9,628 nt of DNA, taken from positions 1 to 9,628 of the forward strand of contig CAMPHU010000178.1 of NCBI GenBank assembly GCA_946886065.1. The letters run 5' to 3'. Shown here piece by piece: positions 1 to 5,708 of the stretch. Below the pieces are notes generated by a model, which saw only the letters and a program-made list of their open reading frames with translations, made no database searches and was not told the origin of the DNA. Numbering within the stretch: position 1 is the first letter of the stretch; the number at the start of each line of letters is the position of its first letter. Source of the DNA: an uncultured Massilia sp. Its GTDB lineage: Bacteria > Pseudomonadota > Gammaproteobacteria > Burkholderiales > Burkholderiaceae. The translations under genes were made by a program, and so were the position numbers.

Positions 1-75
1 GCGGCCCCGCCGCTTCGGCACGACGGTGTCCATGGCGGCCCCGGTGACGGCAAGTTGGGGACGGGAAGGGGACAT
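1..75 (-). CDS. 5' end of an unidentified gene, cut by the window edge
   Basis: An open frame starts at an ATG at 75 and reads leftward off the window: 25 codons, beginning MSPSRPQLAV and reaching a basic stretch, PKRRGR. Third positions are strongly G/C, as in the neighbouring genes, and a GAGAG stretch lies about six bases before the ATG, so it looks coding. It begins 64 bases after the stop of the JmjC-like gene on the same strand, which suggests co-transcription. A second in-frame ATG at 33 is an alternative start. PKRRGR resembles the N-terminal tails of some TetR-type regulators, but that is far too little to assign a function; I do not recognise the gene. Confidence 0.4.
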   Translation of the reverse strand, partial: MSPSRPQLAVTGAAMDTVVPKRRGR

Positions 76-139
76 AAGGAACTCTCGCTAATGATGAATG
101 ACGCTGATCAGGACTTGGACATCCGGGTCGCCGGGACGA

Positions 140-1150
140 TCAGTCCCATCGCGCATAGCGCGGCGTGCGGCCGAAATCGGCCAGGACCAGGCGGCGCAGC
201 AGTGAATACAGCAACGCACCGATGATCATCGGCGCCGTCCGCGGCGTCAGGAAGCGCTGCAGGAGGCGCCGCGTGCCCGGCAGGCGCCAGTCCGCATTGA
301 TGTGCAGGGGGGTCTTGAACGTCGCCGCCACGGTCACGCCGAACCGATTGTCGGTCGACGCCACCGCATGCCACCAGTAGACCGGGATGAAGAGGGCATC
401 GCCCTCCTCGACGACGGCGCGGAAAGGCCGGATCCCGGCGAACTGCGGGAAGCGCCCGGTATCGACCTGGTACAACTTGCCGGCCTGGCGCACCACGGGC
501 CACATCGCATTCCAGGACTCCCAGTCAGGCGGCAAGAGCAGCGCTTCCTTCCTGCCCACGACCTGTGTCATCAGCGTTTCGTCGCTGGAATGGAAATGCC
601 AGTCGGTGTACGAGTGACGATAAAAGAACGCGCGGAAAGGCATGTACATGCGCGAGCCGATCAGGTCGGGCATGAAGGCGTAGTTGCCGATATCGTCGAG
701 CAGCTGTCCCAGGCTGTTACGCTGGGACAGCGAGACGCTGTGCAGGACGAACTGCTCGGGCGAACTCGAGGCGCGGTCGACGAAATCGTGGAACGACACC
801 TGTTCGTATACCGCCTTGTCCTGCCTTGCCAGTTCCTCCCGGATGTCCTCGTCGATGGCGCTCAGGTATTCGAGCGTCGGCGCGGAGCGCGCCTCCAGCA
901 TCACGTCCGGCACCTTGCTCTTCAGGTAGTCCGGCGAGCGCCACAGCTCGGATGCGGGCCAGTGCCTGGCGGCGCCGCGGACGACGCATGGCCGGTTGCG
1001 GGCGACGAAGCGGCGATGGAATTCTTGCGGCGTGATCGAGGCGGCATCGACCGATTCGAGCGCGCGCGCGCGCGCGTAGTTCGGATTGCGATGCAGGCTC
1101 CACGGCTCATCGCGTTCGCCGGTGGCAAGCGCTTCGTAAAGTTTGTTCAT
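140..1150 (-). CDS. JmjC/cupin-like (cupin_8) putative Fe(II)/2-oxoglutarate oxygenase
   Basis: The 336-residue protein has the layout of bacterial cupin-like JmjC proteins. An N-terminal region contains PCVVRGAARHWPA (54-66), like the 'PvvirG...WpA' opening of this family. The double-stranded beta-helix core has WHFHSSDETL (184-193), QVVGRKEALLLPP (196-208) and IPVYWWHAV (255-263). Family members are soluble dioxygenases that hydroxylate amino-acid side chains of proteins or small substrates; the substrate here is unknown. H261 fits the distal iron ligand and K201 or R200 the co-substrate site. The expected HxD/E pair reads HFH (185-187), with D190 and E191 just behind, so the iron site may be atypical. 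A hydrophobic stretch (307-324) lies near the C-terminus. It sits 102 bases downstream of the RsaM-like gene on the same strand, has no lux box of its own and has only a weak ribosome-binding site. It might tailor the nearby peptide product, but that is inference. Confidence 0.85.
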   Translation of the reverse strand: MNKLYEALATGERDEPWSLHRNPNYARARALESVDAASITPQEFHRRFVARNRPCVVRGAARHWPASELWRSPDYLKSKVPDVMLEARSAPTLEYLSAIDEDIREELARQDKAVYEQVSFHDFVDRASSSPEQFVLHSVSLSQRNSLGQLLDDIGNYAFMPDLIGSRMYMPFRAFFYRHSYTDWHFHSSDETLMTQVVGRKEALLLPPDWESWNAMWPVVRQAGKLYQVDTGRFPQFAGIRPFRAVVEEGDALFIPVYWWHAVASTDNRFGVTVAATFKTPLHINADWRLPGTRRLLQRFLTPRTAPMIIGALLYSLLRRLVLADFGRTPRYARWD

Positions 1151-1252
1151 GTAAATAATTTCGGGTAGGTGGTTAAAACAATCACGAGCGATCGCCCCAT
1201 GCGCGTGCTTCTTCGAAGACCGCTTGCGTTCGCATCGAAACCAGGGCGAACA

Positions 1253-1627
1253 CTAGGTGTCGTGCGAGACGCTGATGTATCTCAGCGTCTCGGTCTGCCA
1301 ATCGAATCTGTCGACGAAGCTTCCCAGCAATTGGGCCGTGGTCCTGGGGCCGAGATCGGTCTGAACGGGCGTCTGCAACATGACGTTACTGTTTGGCAGG
1401 CTGGCGCGCCGCAAGGTGGCGGCGCCGCATGTCGCCAGCATTTGCCAATCCCAGCCAATACTGACTTGCCTGCCTTCGCTGATCCATTCGGTGTAGCCGG
1501 TGATGGACGTGGCAACGGCATAGTCGCCGCCGATGTCGATATCCTGGTCGACCCCGGATATCAGGTGAACGAGGACGAGTTCGTTTAATTCCGCGAACGA
1601 TAGATAGAGGTATCCGGTATCGGACAT
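1253..1627 (-). CDS. rsaM: RsaM-like (DUF4902) quorum-sensing regulator
   Basis: The 124-residue protein resembles the RsaM family of Burkholderia, plant-associated Pseudomonas and Acinetobacter (AbaM), small proteins encoded beside luxI/luxR pairs that usually damp AHL production. Visible family-like elements are GYTEW (44-48), SIGWDW (56-61), SNVML (79-83), DLGPRTTAQLL (90-100) and a Trp near the C-terminus (FDWQ, 107-110); it has no recognisable DNA-binding motif. I chose the ATG at 1627 because the protein then begins MSDTGYLYLSF with a GAGA stretch upstream. A longer frame from an ATG at 1675 adds 16 residues, but its AAAGG directly abuts that ATG. The gene follows luxI on the same strand after 68 bases with no terminator-like hairpin, so it is probably co-transcribed and AHL-inducible, giving a negative loop. 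The family match is from memory of motifs, not a search. Confidence 0.75.
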   Translation of the reverse strand: MSDTGYLYLSFAELNELVLVHLISGVDQDIDIGGDYAVATSITGYTEWISEGRQVSIGWDWQMLATCGAATLRRASLPNSNVMLQTPVQTDLGPRTTAQLLGSFVDRFDWQTETLRYISVSHDT

Positions 1628-1695
1628 AGTGATCGTCTCTATGCAGCAAGGTGTGTTGTGCCAGACAGCAAGCATCCTTTGGAATCGGCGGCGGT

Positions 1696-2247
1696 CTATT
1701 CGATCTCGATCCAGCAGGCAAAAATAGGGTGGCCATTAATGATCATCGGCGGCCCGGCGCGGTGCGCATGCACGCCGGTGAAATGCAGCAGCCGTTCGAT
1801 ACCGATCGGCGACACGGTGATGAGGCGCTTTGCGCCGTGACGGGCCGCGCACTGGATGGCTTCGCGCAGCAGCCGCGGTGCAACGCCCGAACGAAACTGA
1901 GACAGCGCCGACGCGTTGCGGCGGTCGAAGTCCACAGCGGCAAAGCGCGACAGTTCCCAGACGTCGGAACTGCATGGGACCGGCATCCCGTTCATCAGTT
2001 CCGGAAATACTTCTCCGAGCAAATAAGGACGGTTGGTCGGGAGCAGGCGTGCGCAACCGTTCACTTCTCCGCTCTCATTTTGCGACACCATATACAGGGT
2101 GTCCGGACGGTCGAACTGATCGAATTCGAGCTGGTTCCTGGCCTTCAGATCCCATCCGAGCATCTCGATGAAGACCTTGTGGCGGTAGCGCCCTACCTTG
2201 TAGAACATATCTTCGGAAAGCGAATTTGCCGTGCCAGCAATAACCAT
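1696..2247 (-). CDS. luxI: LuxI-family acyl-homoserine-lactone synthase
   Basis: The 183-residue protein makes an N-acyl-homoserine lactone from S-adenosylmethionine and an acyl-ACP in the cytoplasm. The invariant residues of the family are all present: R22 and F26 in YRHKVF, W32 in LGWDL, D43 and D46 in EFDQFD, R67 in CARLLP, F81, and E98/R101 in WELSRFAA. Length is slightly short of the usual 190-220. The ATG at 2247 has GGAG eight bases upstream, and the lux-box centre lies about 81 bases upstream, as expected for an autoinduced synthase gene. It is divergent from the luxR gene and followed by the RsaM-like gene. The SAM-binding half is recognisable, but the acyl chain length made cannot be read from the sequence. 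Confidence 0.96.
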   Translation of the reverse strand: MVIAGTANSLSEDMFYKVGRYRHKVFIEMLGWDLKARNQLEFDQFDRPDTLYMVSQNESGEVNGCARLLPTNRPYLLGEVFPELMNGMPVPCSSDVWELSRFAAVDFDRRNASALSQFRSGVAPRLLREAIQCAARHGAKRLITVSPIGIERLLHFTGVHAHRAGPPMIINGHPIFACWIEIE

Positions 2248-2291
2248 CGTTCCTGCTCCAGATAAAATTGAGAAGAGACTGCCGATGTGTC

Positions 2292-2338
2292 ATTGGACGC
2301 TTTTTCAAGGCCGGCCGAAACTGTCATGTTTGACAGCG
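2292..2338 (-). promoter_or_regulatory. LuxR-dependent promoter of luxI (lux box and -10)
   Basis: Read on the minus strand, the lux box is CGCTGTCAAACATGACAGTT (2338-2319), with perfect six-base arms CTGTCA/TGACAG around AACA. After exactly 23 bases comes TCCAAT (2297-2292), which matches the sigma70 -10 consensus at four of six positions. This puts the transcript start near 2285 and gives luxI a leader of about 38 bases. The box centre falls about 43 bases upstream of that start, where LuxR-type activators normally bind, overlapping a poor -35. The same box-to-hexamer distance recurs at two other places in the window. The promoter is predicted, not mapped. Confidence 0.85.
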
Positions 2339-2752
2339 CAATGCCCGGAAAGGCAGCGGTCCGCTTCTCCCCCATGGCATGACGCGCCCGGTGAAATGCG
2401 CATTTATTTCGGCGATTGTGGTTCTGCATGGGCGTGCAGTTTCACCAATTCTCTCCATCGCGAACAGCGCGTTAATATCGACTGAATAATCGGTTCAAAA
2501 ACATTGCTACTCATTTCCTATTGATTTACATTGGTGCCTTATGGCCGGTATCAAGCGGCCTTTCTAATCGGGCTGCATAGTCGTTCAAGAGCATAGTGGA
2601 CATGACATCCCGTGAGCCGAACAGGAAATTCCGGTGCGGTGTTCAGGCTCGAATCAGCACGCCGGGTGAATACGCATGGTCAGCTCGTTGCGCCATCGCG
2701 ATTTCTCTTTGCGTAGCCTGGGCAATGAATTCGGCATCAACAGGTTCTTGGA
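2339..2752. other. luxI-luxR intergenic region, luxR leader side
   Basis: These 414 bases lie between the lux box and the luxR start. The stretch 2461-2540 is clearly more AT-rich than its surroundings and is the likely place for the luxR promoter, but I see no convincing -35/-10 pair. No second CTG-N10-CAG palindrome occurs here, and reading the 2319-2338 box toward luxR finds no -10-like hexamer 23 bases on, so luxR may not be autoinduced from that box. The short open frames here have no family features and run over the luxI promoter or into luxR in the wrong frame, so I call no gene. Confidence 0.5.
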
Positions 2753-3487
2753 ATGGAGCAGCGTTTGAACAGAGAATTTTTGTCATGGCAGGATATTCAA
2801 ATCCAGTTGCTGTTGACGGCAAAGACCGAGGCCGATTTCGCCGAGGTATTGAAGCAGGCTGGTCGTGACTTGGGCTTCGAGCATGTGGCGTTCGGCATGC
2901 GTACGCCGCTCCCCCTCTCGAATCCGAAAGTAGTGTTGGTGAATAACTATCCGGCTGCCTGGCAGGACCGTTACACCAGGCAGAACTACCTCCAGGTGGA
3001 TCCGTCGGTGGCGCACGGCATGCGTTCGATCATGCCCTTGGTCTGGAGCGAATCCCTGTTCAGCAATGCACGTGCGTTCTGGGAAGATGCGCAGTCACAT
3101 GGCCTGAAGTTCGGGTGGGCGCAGTCCGCGATCGATGCCCATGGCAGGGTGGGCATGCTGACCCTGTCCCGCTCGGCCGAAGAAATTTCCGACAACGAGC
3201 TGCGCGGGAATGCTGCGCGGATGCGCTGGCTTACCCAGATGGCGCTGGAGGGAATGGCGCGGCTGCATGCAGGGAAGCACGAAGCGCAGGCGCCCGCCAG
3301 CCTGACCGCACGCGAGGTCGAAGTGTTGCGCTGGACGGCCGACGGGAAGACCTCGGGTGAAGTCGGCCAGATCATGGATATTTCCGAACGTACGGTGAAC
3401 TTCCACATCAATAATTCGCTCGAAAAGCTCGGCGCGAACAACAAGACCGCCGGCGTCATCAAAGCCGCCTTGCTGCGTCTGCTATAA
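2753..3487 (+). CDS. luxR: LuxR-family AHL-responsive transcription factor
   Basis: The 244-residue protein has the two LuxR domains. The N-terminal AHL-binding domain (about 15-165) carries the conserved W70, Y74, D83, P84, W98 and G121. The C-terminal GerE-type helix-turn-helix (about 183-244) begins LTAREVEVLRW and contains E187 and G197 and the recognition-helix region SERTVNFHINN. It is expected to bind the lactone made by the divergent luxI product and activate the three lux-box promoters in this window. The start is uncertain. The ATG at 2753 has only a weak upstream AGG, whereas a TTG at 2765 has GGAG (2755-2758) six bases before it, giving a protein four residues shorter. No lux box lies within normal range of the gene. 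Confidence 0.96.
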   Translation: MEQRLNREFLSWQDIQIQLLLTAKTEADFAEVLKQAGRDLGFEHVAFGMRTPLPLSNPKVVLVNNYPAAWQDRYTRQNYLQVDPSVAHGMRSIMPLVWSESLFSNARAFWEDAQSHGLKFGWAQSAIDAHGRVGMLTLSRSAEEISDNELRGNAARMRWLTQMALEGMARLHAGKHEAQAPASLTAREVEVLRWTADGKTSGEVGQIMDISERTVNFHINNSLEKLGANNKTAGVIKAALLRLL

Positions 3488-3534
3488 GCCATCGCGCGAG
3501 GGCGCGCCGGCGTATGGGCGGACGTGCTGCATCC

Positions 3535-3581
3535 CGCTGTCAATCCTGACAGTAGCCGGCGTGCGGCATCTGGCGTCCAAT
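3535..3581 (+). promoter_or_regulatory. LuxR-dependent promoter before the phosphopantetheinyl transferase gene
   Basis: The lux box CGCTGTCAATCCTGACAGTA (3535-3554) matches the luxI box, read in its own direction, at 17 of 20 positions and has the same perfect CTGTCA/TGACAG arms. A -10-like TCCAAT (3576-3581) starts after 23 bases. The 9-mer GCGTCCAAT (3573-3581) occurs at the identical distance from the box in the luxI promoter. The expected transcript start is near 3588, leaving a 115-base leader before the transferase ATG. The box begins 48 bases after the luxR stop codon. This is strong sequence evidence that the transferase gene is under the same quorum control as luxI. Confidence 0.85.
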
Positions 3582-3634
3582 AGGTGTTCCAGCAGGCGAC
3601 GTTTCGCCTGCGTCAACGTTTCGACGACAAGCGC

Positions 3635-3709
3635 ATGTTCCACCTTACCGACTGCGGCCGCGCGATCAGGCTCCTGCTGCCGCGTGCCGCGCCGCGCGCG
3701 ACATGCTGA
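3635..3709 (+). CDS. possible short leader ORF overlapping the transferase start
   Basis: This is a 24-codon frame, MFHLTDCGRAIRLLLPRAAP followed by RATC, whose TGA overlaps the first seven bases of the transferase gene (ATGCTGA). The frame stays open upstream to a TAG at 3581-3583, and its third positions are G/C-rich over the whole 41 codons, unlike the transferase frame upstream of 3703, which looks non-coding. It begins about 47 bases after the predicted start of the quorum-controlled transcript. The ribosome-binding site is poor, and no homologue is recognised. It could be a translated leader coupling translation into the transferase, or merely GC-biased leader sequence. Confidence 0.25.
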   Translation: MFHLTDCGRAIRLLLPRAAPRATC

Positions 3710-4542
3710 GGACCCTGGACCCACCGGCAGGGGGCGAGCATCCCGGCCGCGTCGCGGACGCGAGCGCCGCGCAGCGTCCTGTGGCCGGCGGCGACGGATT
3801 CATCCGCTGGCGCGCCGGGACCTTGCAGGGCGCTTCGCATGCGCCCGCCTTGATCCTGGCCCGCTTCCAGCTGCAAGCCTACACGAGCGGACTCTTCGCG
3901 CGCTATGGCATCGACATGCCTGGCCCCATCCGGAACAGCGTGGCCAGGCGCCAGGCTGAATTTCTCGCCGGCCGCCTCTGTGCCCGCCTGGCGCTGGACG
4001 CGCAGGGCTGGCGCGGCGGCGGCGTGACGGTCGGCAGCCATCGCCAACCGGTCTGGCCCGCCGGCTGGACCGGCAGCATCACGCACAGCGGCTGCCATGC
4101 GGCGGCGGCCGCGGGCCCGCAGGCGGACCTGCTGGGCATCGGCATCGACATCGAACACGCGGTTTCCGGCGAGGCAAGCCAGGCCCTCGGCGAGCGGGTC
4201 GTATCCGGCCGCGAGCGCGCCGGCTTGCAGGACGCCGTGCGGATCCTGGGCATCGACCGCTTGTTGACCCTGGTGTTCTCGGCCAAGGAAAGCTTCTTCA
4301 AGGCCGCTTTCACACAGGTCGGCGACTACTTCGACTTCGATGCCGTCGAGGTCACGCGCATCGACACGTCGCGCCGCACGATCGACATGCGTTGTACCCG
4401 GACCTTGTGTCCGCTGCTCCAGTCCGGGCTGCGCTGCCGGGCCCGTTTCGAATACCTGGACGGCGGCGCGGTGCTGACCTGGATCCTGCTCGACGGCGAA
4501 AGCGCCTGGCACGACGCCGCGGCTACGCTGCCCGAACTGTAA
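3703..4542 (+). CDS. 4'-phosphopantetheinyl transferase (EntD/Sfp superfamily)
   Basis: The 279-residue enzyme would move the phosphopantetheine arm of coenzyme A onto a serine of carrier-protein domains, turning apo NRPS/PKS proteins into the active form. Family motifs in order are RRQAEFLAGR (82-91), GSITHSG (124-130), GIGIDIE (145-151, with Mg-binding D149 and E151) and FSAKESFFKA (192-201, with catalytic E196 and K200). The FSAKES form and overall pattern fit the EntD-like branch. The first 30 residues are low in complexity and resemble no family part. The ATG at 3703 has no clear ribosome-binding site, but the frame offers no earlier ATG or GTG before stops near 3547-3555. The gene lies behind a lux-box promoter, and its stop codon sits inside the next lux box. 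Its place ahead of a fatty acyl-AMP ligase gene suggests it serves that assembly line. Confidence 0.93.
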   Translation: MLRTLDPPAGGEHPGRVADASAAQRPVAGGDGFIRWRAGTLQGASHAPALILARFQLQAYTSGLFARYGIDMPGPIRNSVARRQAEFLAGRLCARLALDAQGWRGGGVTVGSHRQPVWPAGWTGSITHSGCHAAAAAGPQADLLGIGIDIEHAVSGEASQALGERVVSGRERAGLQDAVRILGIDRLLTLVFSAKESFFKAAFTQVGDYFDFDAVEVTRIDTSRRTIDMRCTRTLCPLLQSGLRCRARFEYLDGGAVLTWILLDGESAWHDAAATLPEL

Positions 4543-4581
4543 AGTCTTACAGTTAATTTTCAGTGCCGATTGAAGTTTAAT
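4535..4581 (+). promoter_or_regulatory. LuxR-dependent promoter of the ABC/acyl-AMP ligase operon
   Basis: The lux box AACTGTAAAGTCTTACAGTT (4535-4554) is a perfect palindrome with eight-base arms around AGTC. It overlaps the end of the transferase gene: the last Leu codon and TAA stop (4537-4542) are inside it. TTTAAT (4576-4581), five of six matches to the -10 consensus, starts after 23 bases, the same distance as in the other two lux promoters here. The transcript start would be near 4588, about 386 bases before the ABC ATPase gene. The same inverted repeat followed by TTAATTTT could alternatively or additionally form a terminator hairpin for the transferase mRNA, but the exact -10 spacing favours a promoter. 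Confidence 0.8.
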
Positions 4582-4973
4582 GAAAGCATTGGAAGTGTCG
4601 AAAGCAGCTGGCCGGTCCAACGGGCGCGCAGATCGTATCCGTCGTGCCGTGGTCTTGTGGCATCGGCCGGATCCTCAGCGTCTTGCACTGAACGGGTAGG
4701 TCTATGTCGGCACCACTACCGGCCAGCAGTACCGATAGCGCTTCGCTGTCCGGACCTTCAGCGCGCGCCCGGCCGCCTGGGCCCCGCCCGCTGCGCTTCC
4801 CGGCGGCATGTCCGGCCGGTGCGGCGGTTCGCTGAAGAGACCAGCGCAGCGCGGCCGTCACCGCCTCATTTCCTCGTACTGAACGCCTGTCCGGACGGCA
4901 GGCGGGGAGGGTGCTTTTTGCCGTAAGAACAGGCCCATCCGAATACCGTGATTACCAAAACAAAGGAGTGGAT
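4582..4973 (+). other. long leader region before the ABC operon
   Basis: About 390 bases separate the predicted promoter from the ABC ATPase start. A 43-codon frame (4704-4835, MSAPLPASSTDSASLSGPSA at its start, then rich in Ala, Pro and Arg) has a GGGTAGG just upstream, but its composition is not convincing. A 39-codon frame at 4580-4699 would begin before the predicted transcript start. A minus-strand frame (4577-4861) runs across the lux promoter's -10 and has no family features. I call no gene here. The length is unusual for a simple untranslated leader and may hold a regulatory RNA structure or a small peptide gene. Confidence 0.4.
4884..4919 (+). other. hairpin with trailing T-run, possible attenuator
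   Basis: CGCCTG (4884-4889) pairs with CAGGCG (4899-4904), and CCG pairs with CGG inside, around a one-base bulge and a very short loop. A run of five T residues follows at 4915-4919, ten bases after the stem. A standard intrinsic terminator has the T-run right behind the stem, so this is atypical. It lies 55 bases upstream of the ABC ATPase ATG, inside the proposed long leader, where it could act as an attenuator or an mRNA-stabilising stem. Confidence 0.25.
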
Positions 4974-5657
4974 ATGTTGAAGTTGAGCGACGTGAGCAAA
5001 GTGCACCTGACCGGAGAGATACAGACCAGGGCGCTGAACAAGATCAACCTCGAGATCGGCAACGGCGAGTACGTCGCAATCACGGGCCCTTCGGGCTGCG
5101 GCAAGTCGACCTTGCTGAGCGTGCTCGGCCTGCTCGACGTGCCCGATGGCGGCAGTTATCACTTCGAGGGGCATGCGATCGAACACATGAACGAGTCGAA
5201 GCTGAACGACCTGAGGCGCGGCCGGGTCGGATTCATCTTCCAGAGCTTCAACCTGATCGAGGAGCTGAGCGTCGAGGAGAACGTCGAGCTGGCGCTCGAG
5301 TATGGCGACCTGGGCGCCAGGGAGCGCAAGGCGCGGGTGGCCGAGATGCTGGAAAAGCTCGGTGTCGCCCACCGTGCGAAACACTTTCCTTCGCAACTGT
5401 CCGGCGGTCAGCAGCAGCGTGTGGCGATCGCGCGCGCACTGGTGGCGCGTCCCGGCATCCTGTTCGCCGATGAGCCGACCGGCAACCTGGATACGGCGCA
5501 TGGCGACGAAGTGATGAACCTTCTGCGCGGCATCCACGCCGAGGGAACGACCATTGTCATGGTCACCCACTCGCTCGAGCATGCCCAGCAGGCGACGCGC
5601 ATCGTGCACATGCGGGACGGGCAAATCCAGTCCGACCGGCTGCGCGCAGCCGCGTAG
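4974..5657 (+). CDS. ABC transporter ATP-binding protein, MacB/LolD-like
   Basis: This 227-residue cytoplasmic ATPase would energise the permease encoded next. It has every ABC motif: Walker A GPSGCGKST (38-46), Q-loop Q90 in FIFQSFNL, signature LSGGQQQR (142-149), Walker B ILFADEP (162-168) with E167, the D-loop just after (TGNLD, 169-173) and H-loop H199. The short single-domain form and the NLIEELSVEENV segment fit the MacB/LolD/FtsE group, which partners FtsX-type permeases. The ATG at 4974 has AAAGGAG five bases upstream. The frame is open further upstream, but no better start is seen. It ends 51 bases before the permease gene. In this setting, export of, or protection from, the lipopeptide-type product is the likely job; this is inference from position. 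Confidence 0.95.
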   Translation: MLKLSDVSKVHLTGEIQTRALNKINLEIGNGEYVAITGPSGCGKSTLLSVLGLLDVPDGGSYHFEGHAIEHMNESKLNDLRRGRVGFIFQSFNLIEELSVEENVELALEYGDLGARERKARVAEMLEKLGVAHRAKHFPSQLSGGQQQRVAIARALVARPGILFADEPTGNLDTAHGDEVMNLLRGIHAEGTTIVMVTHSLEHAQQATRIVHMRDGQIQSDRLRAAA

Positions 5658-5708
5658 GCCGGCGACCCGCATGGTCCAAGCACACCGTTCTTCTCTATTG
5701 GAATATTC

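Noticed and set aside
302..1168. 288-codon plus-strand open frame
   Set aside because: It is the reverse of the JmjC-like gene, Arg-rich with no family pattern, while the minus strand shows clear cupin motifs.
1651..2265. 204-codon plus-strand open frame
   Set aside because: It is antisense to luxI, whose invariant residues are all present on the minus strand.
2494..2552. TTCAAA or TTGATT as the -35 of a luxR promoter
   Set aside because: No acceptable -10 hexamer lies 16-18 bases downstream of either.
2596..2868. 90-codon plus-strand frame upstream of luxR
   Set aside because: It overlaps the luxR start in another frame, with no motif and no good ribosome-binding site.
3488..3530. GC-rich repeats after the luxR stop as a terminator
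   Set aside because: The possible stem around 3494-3510 is only four to five base pairs and has no T-run behind it.
3613..4620. 335-codon minus-strand open frame
   Set aside because: It is antisense to the phosphopantetheinyl transferase and runs through lux promoter 3; it has no domain.
4577..4861. 94-codon minus-strand frame in the gap before the ABC operon
   Set aside because: Its third-position bias is moderate, but there is no recognised family, and it crosses the predicted -10 of a promoter on the other strand; not enough to call a gene.
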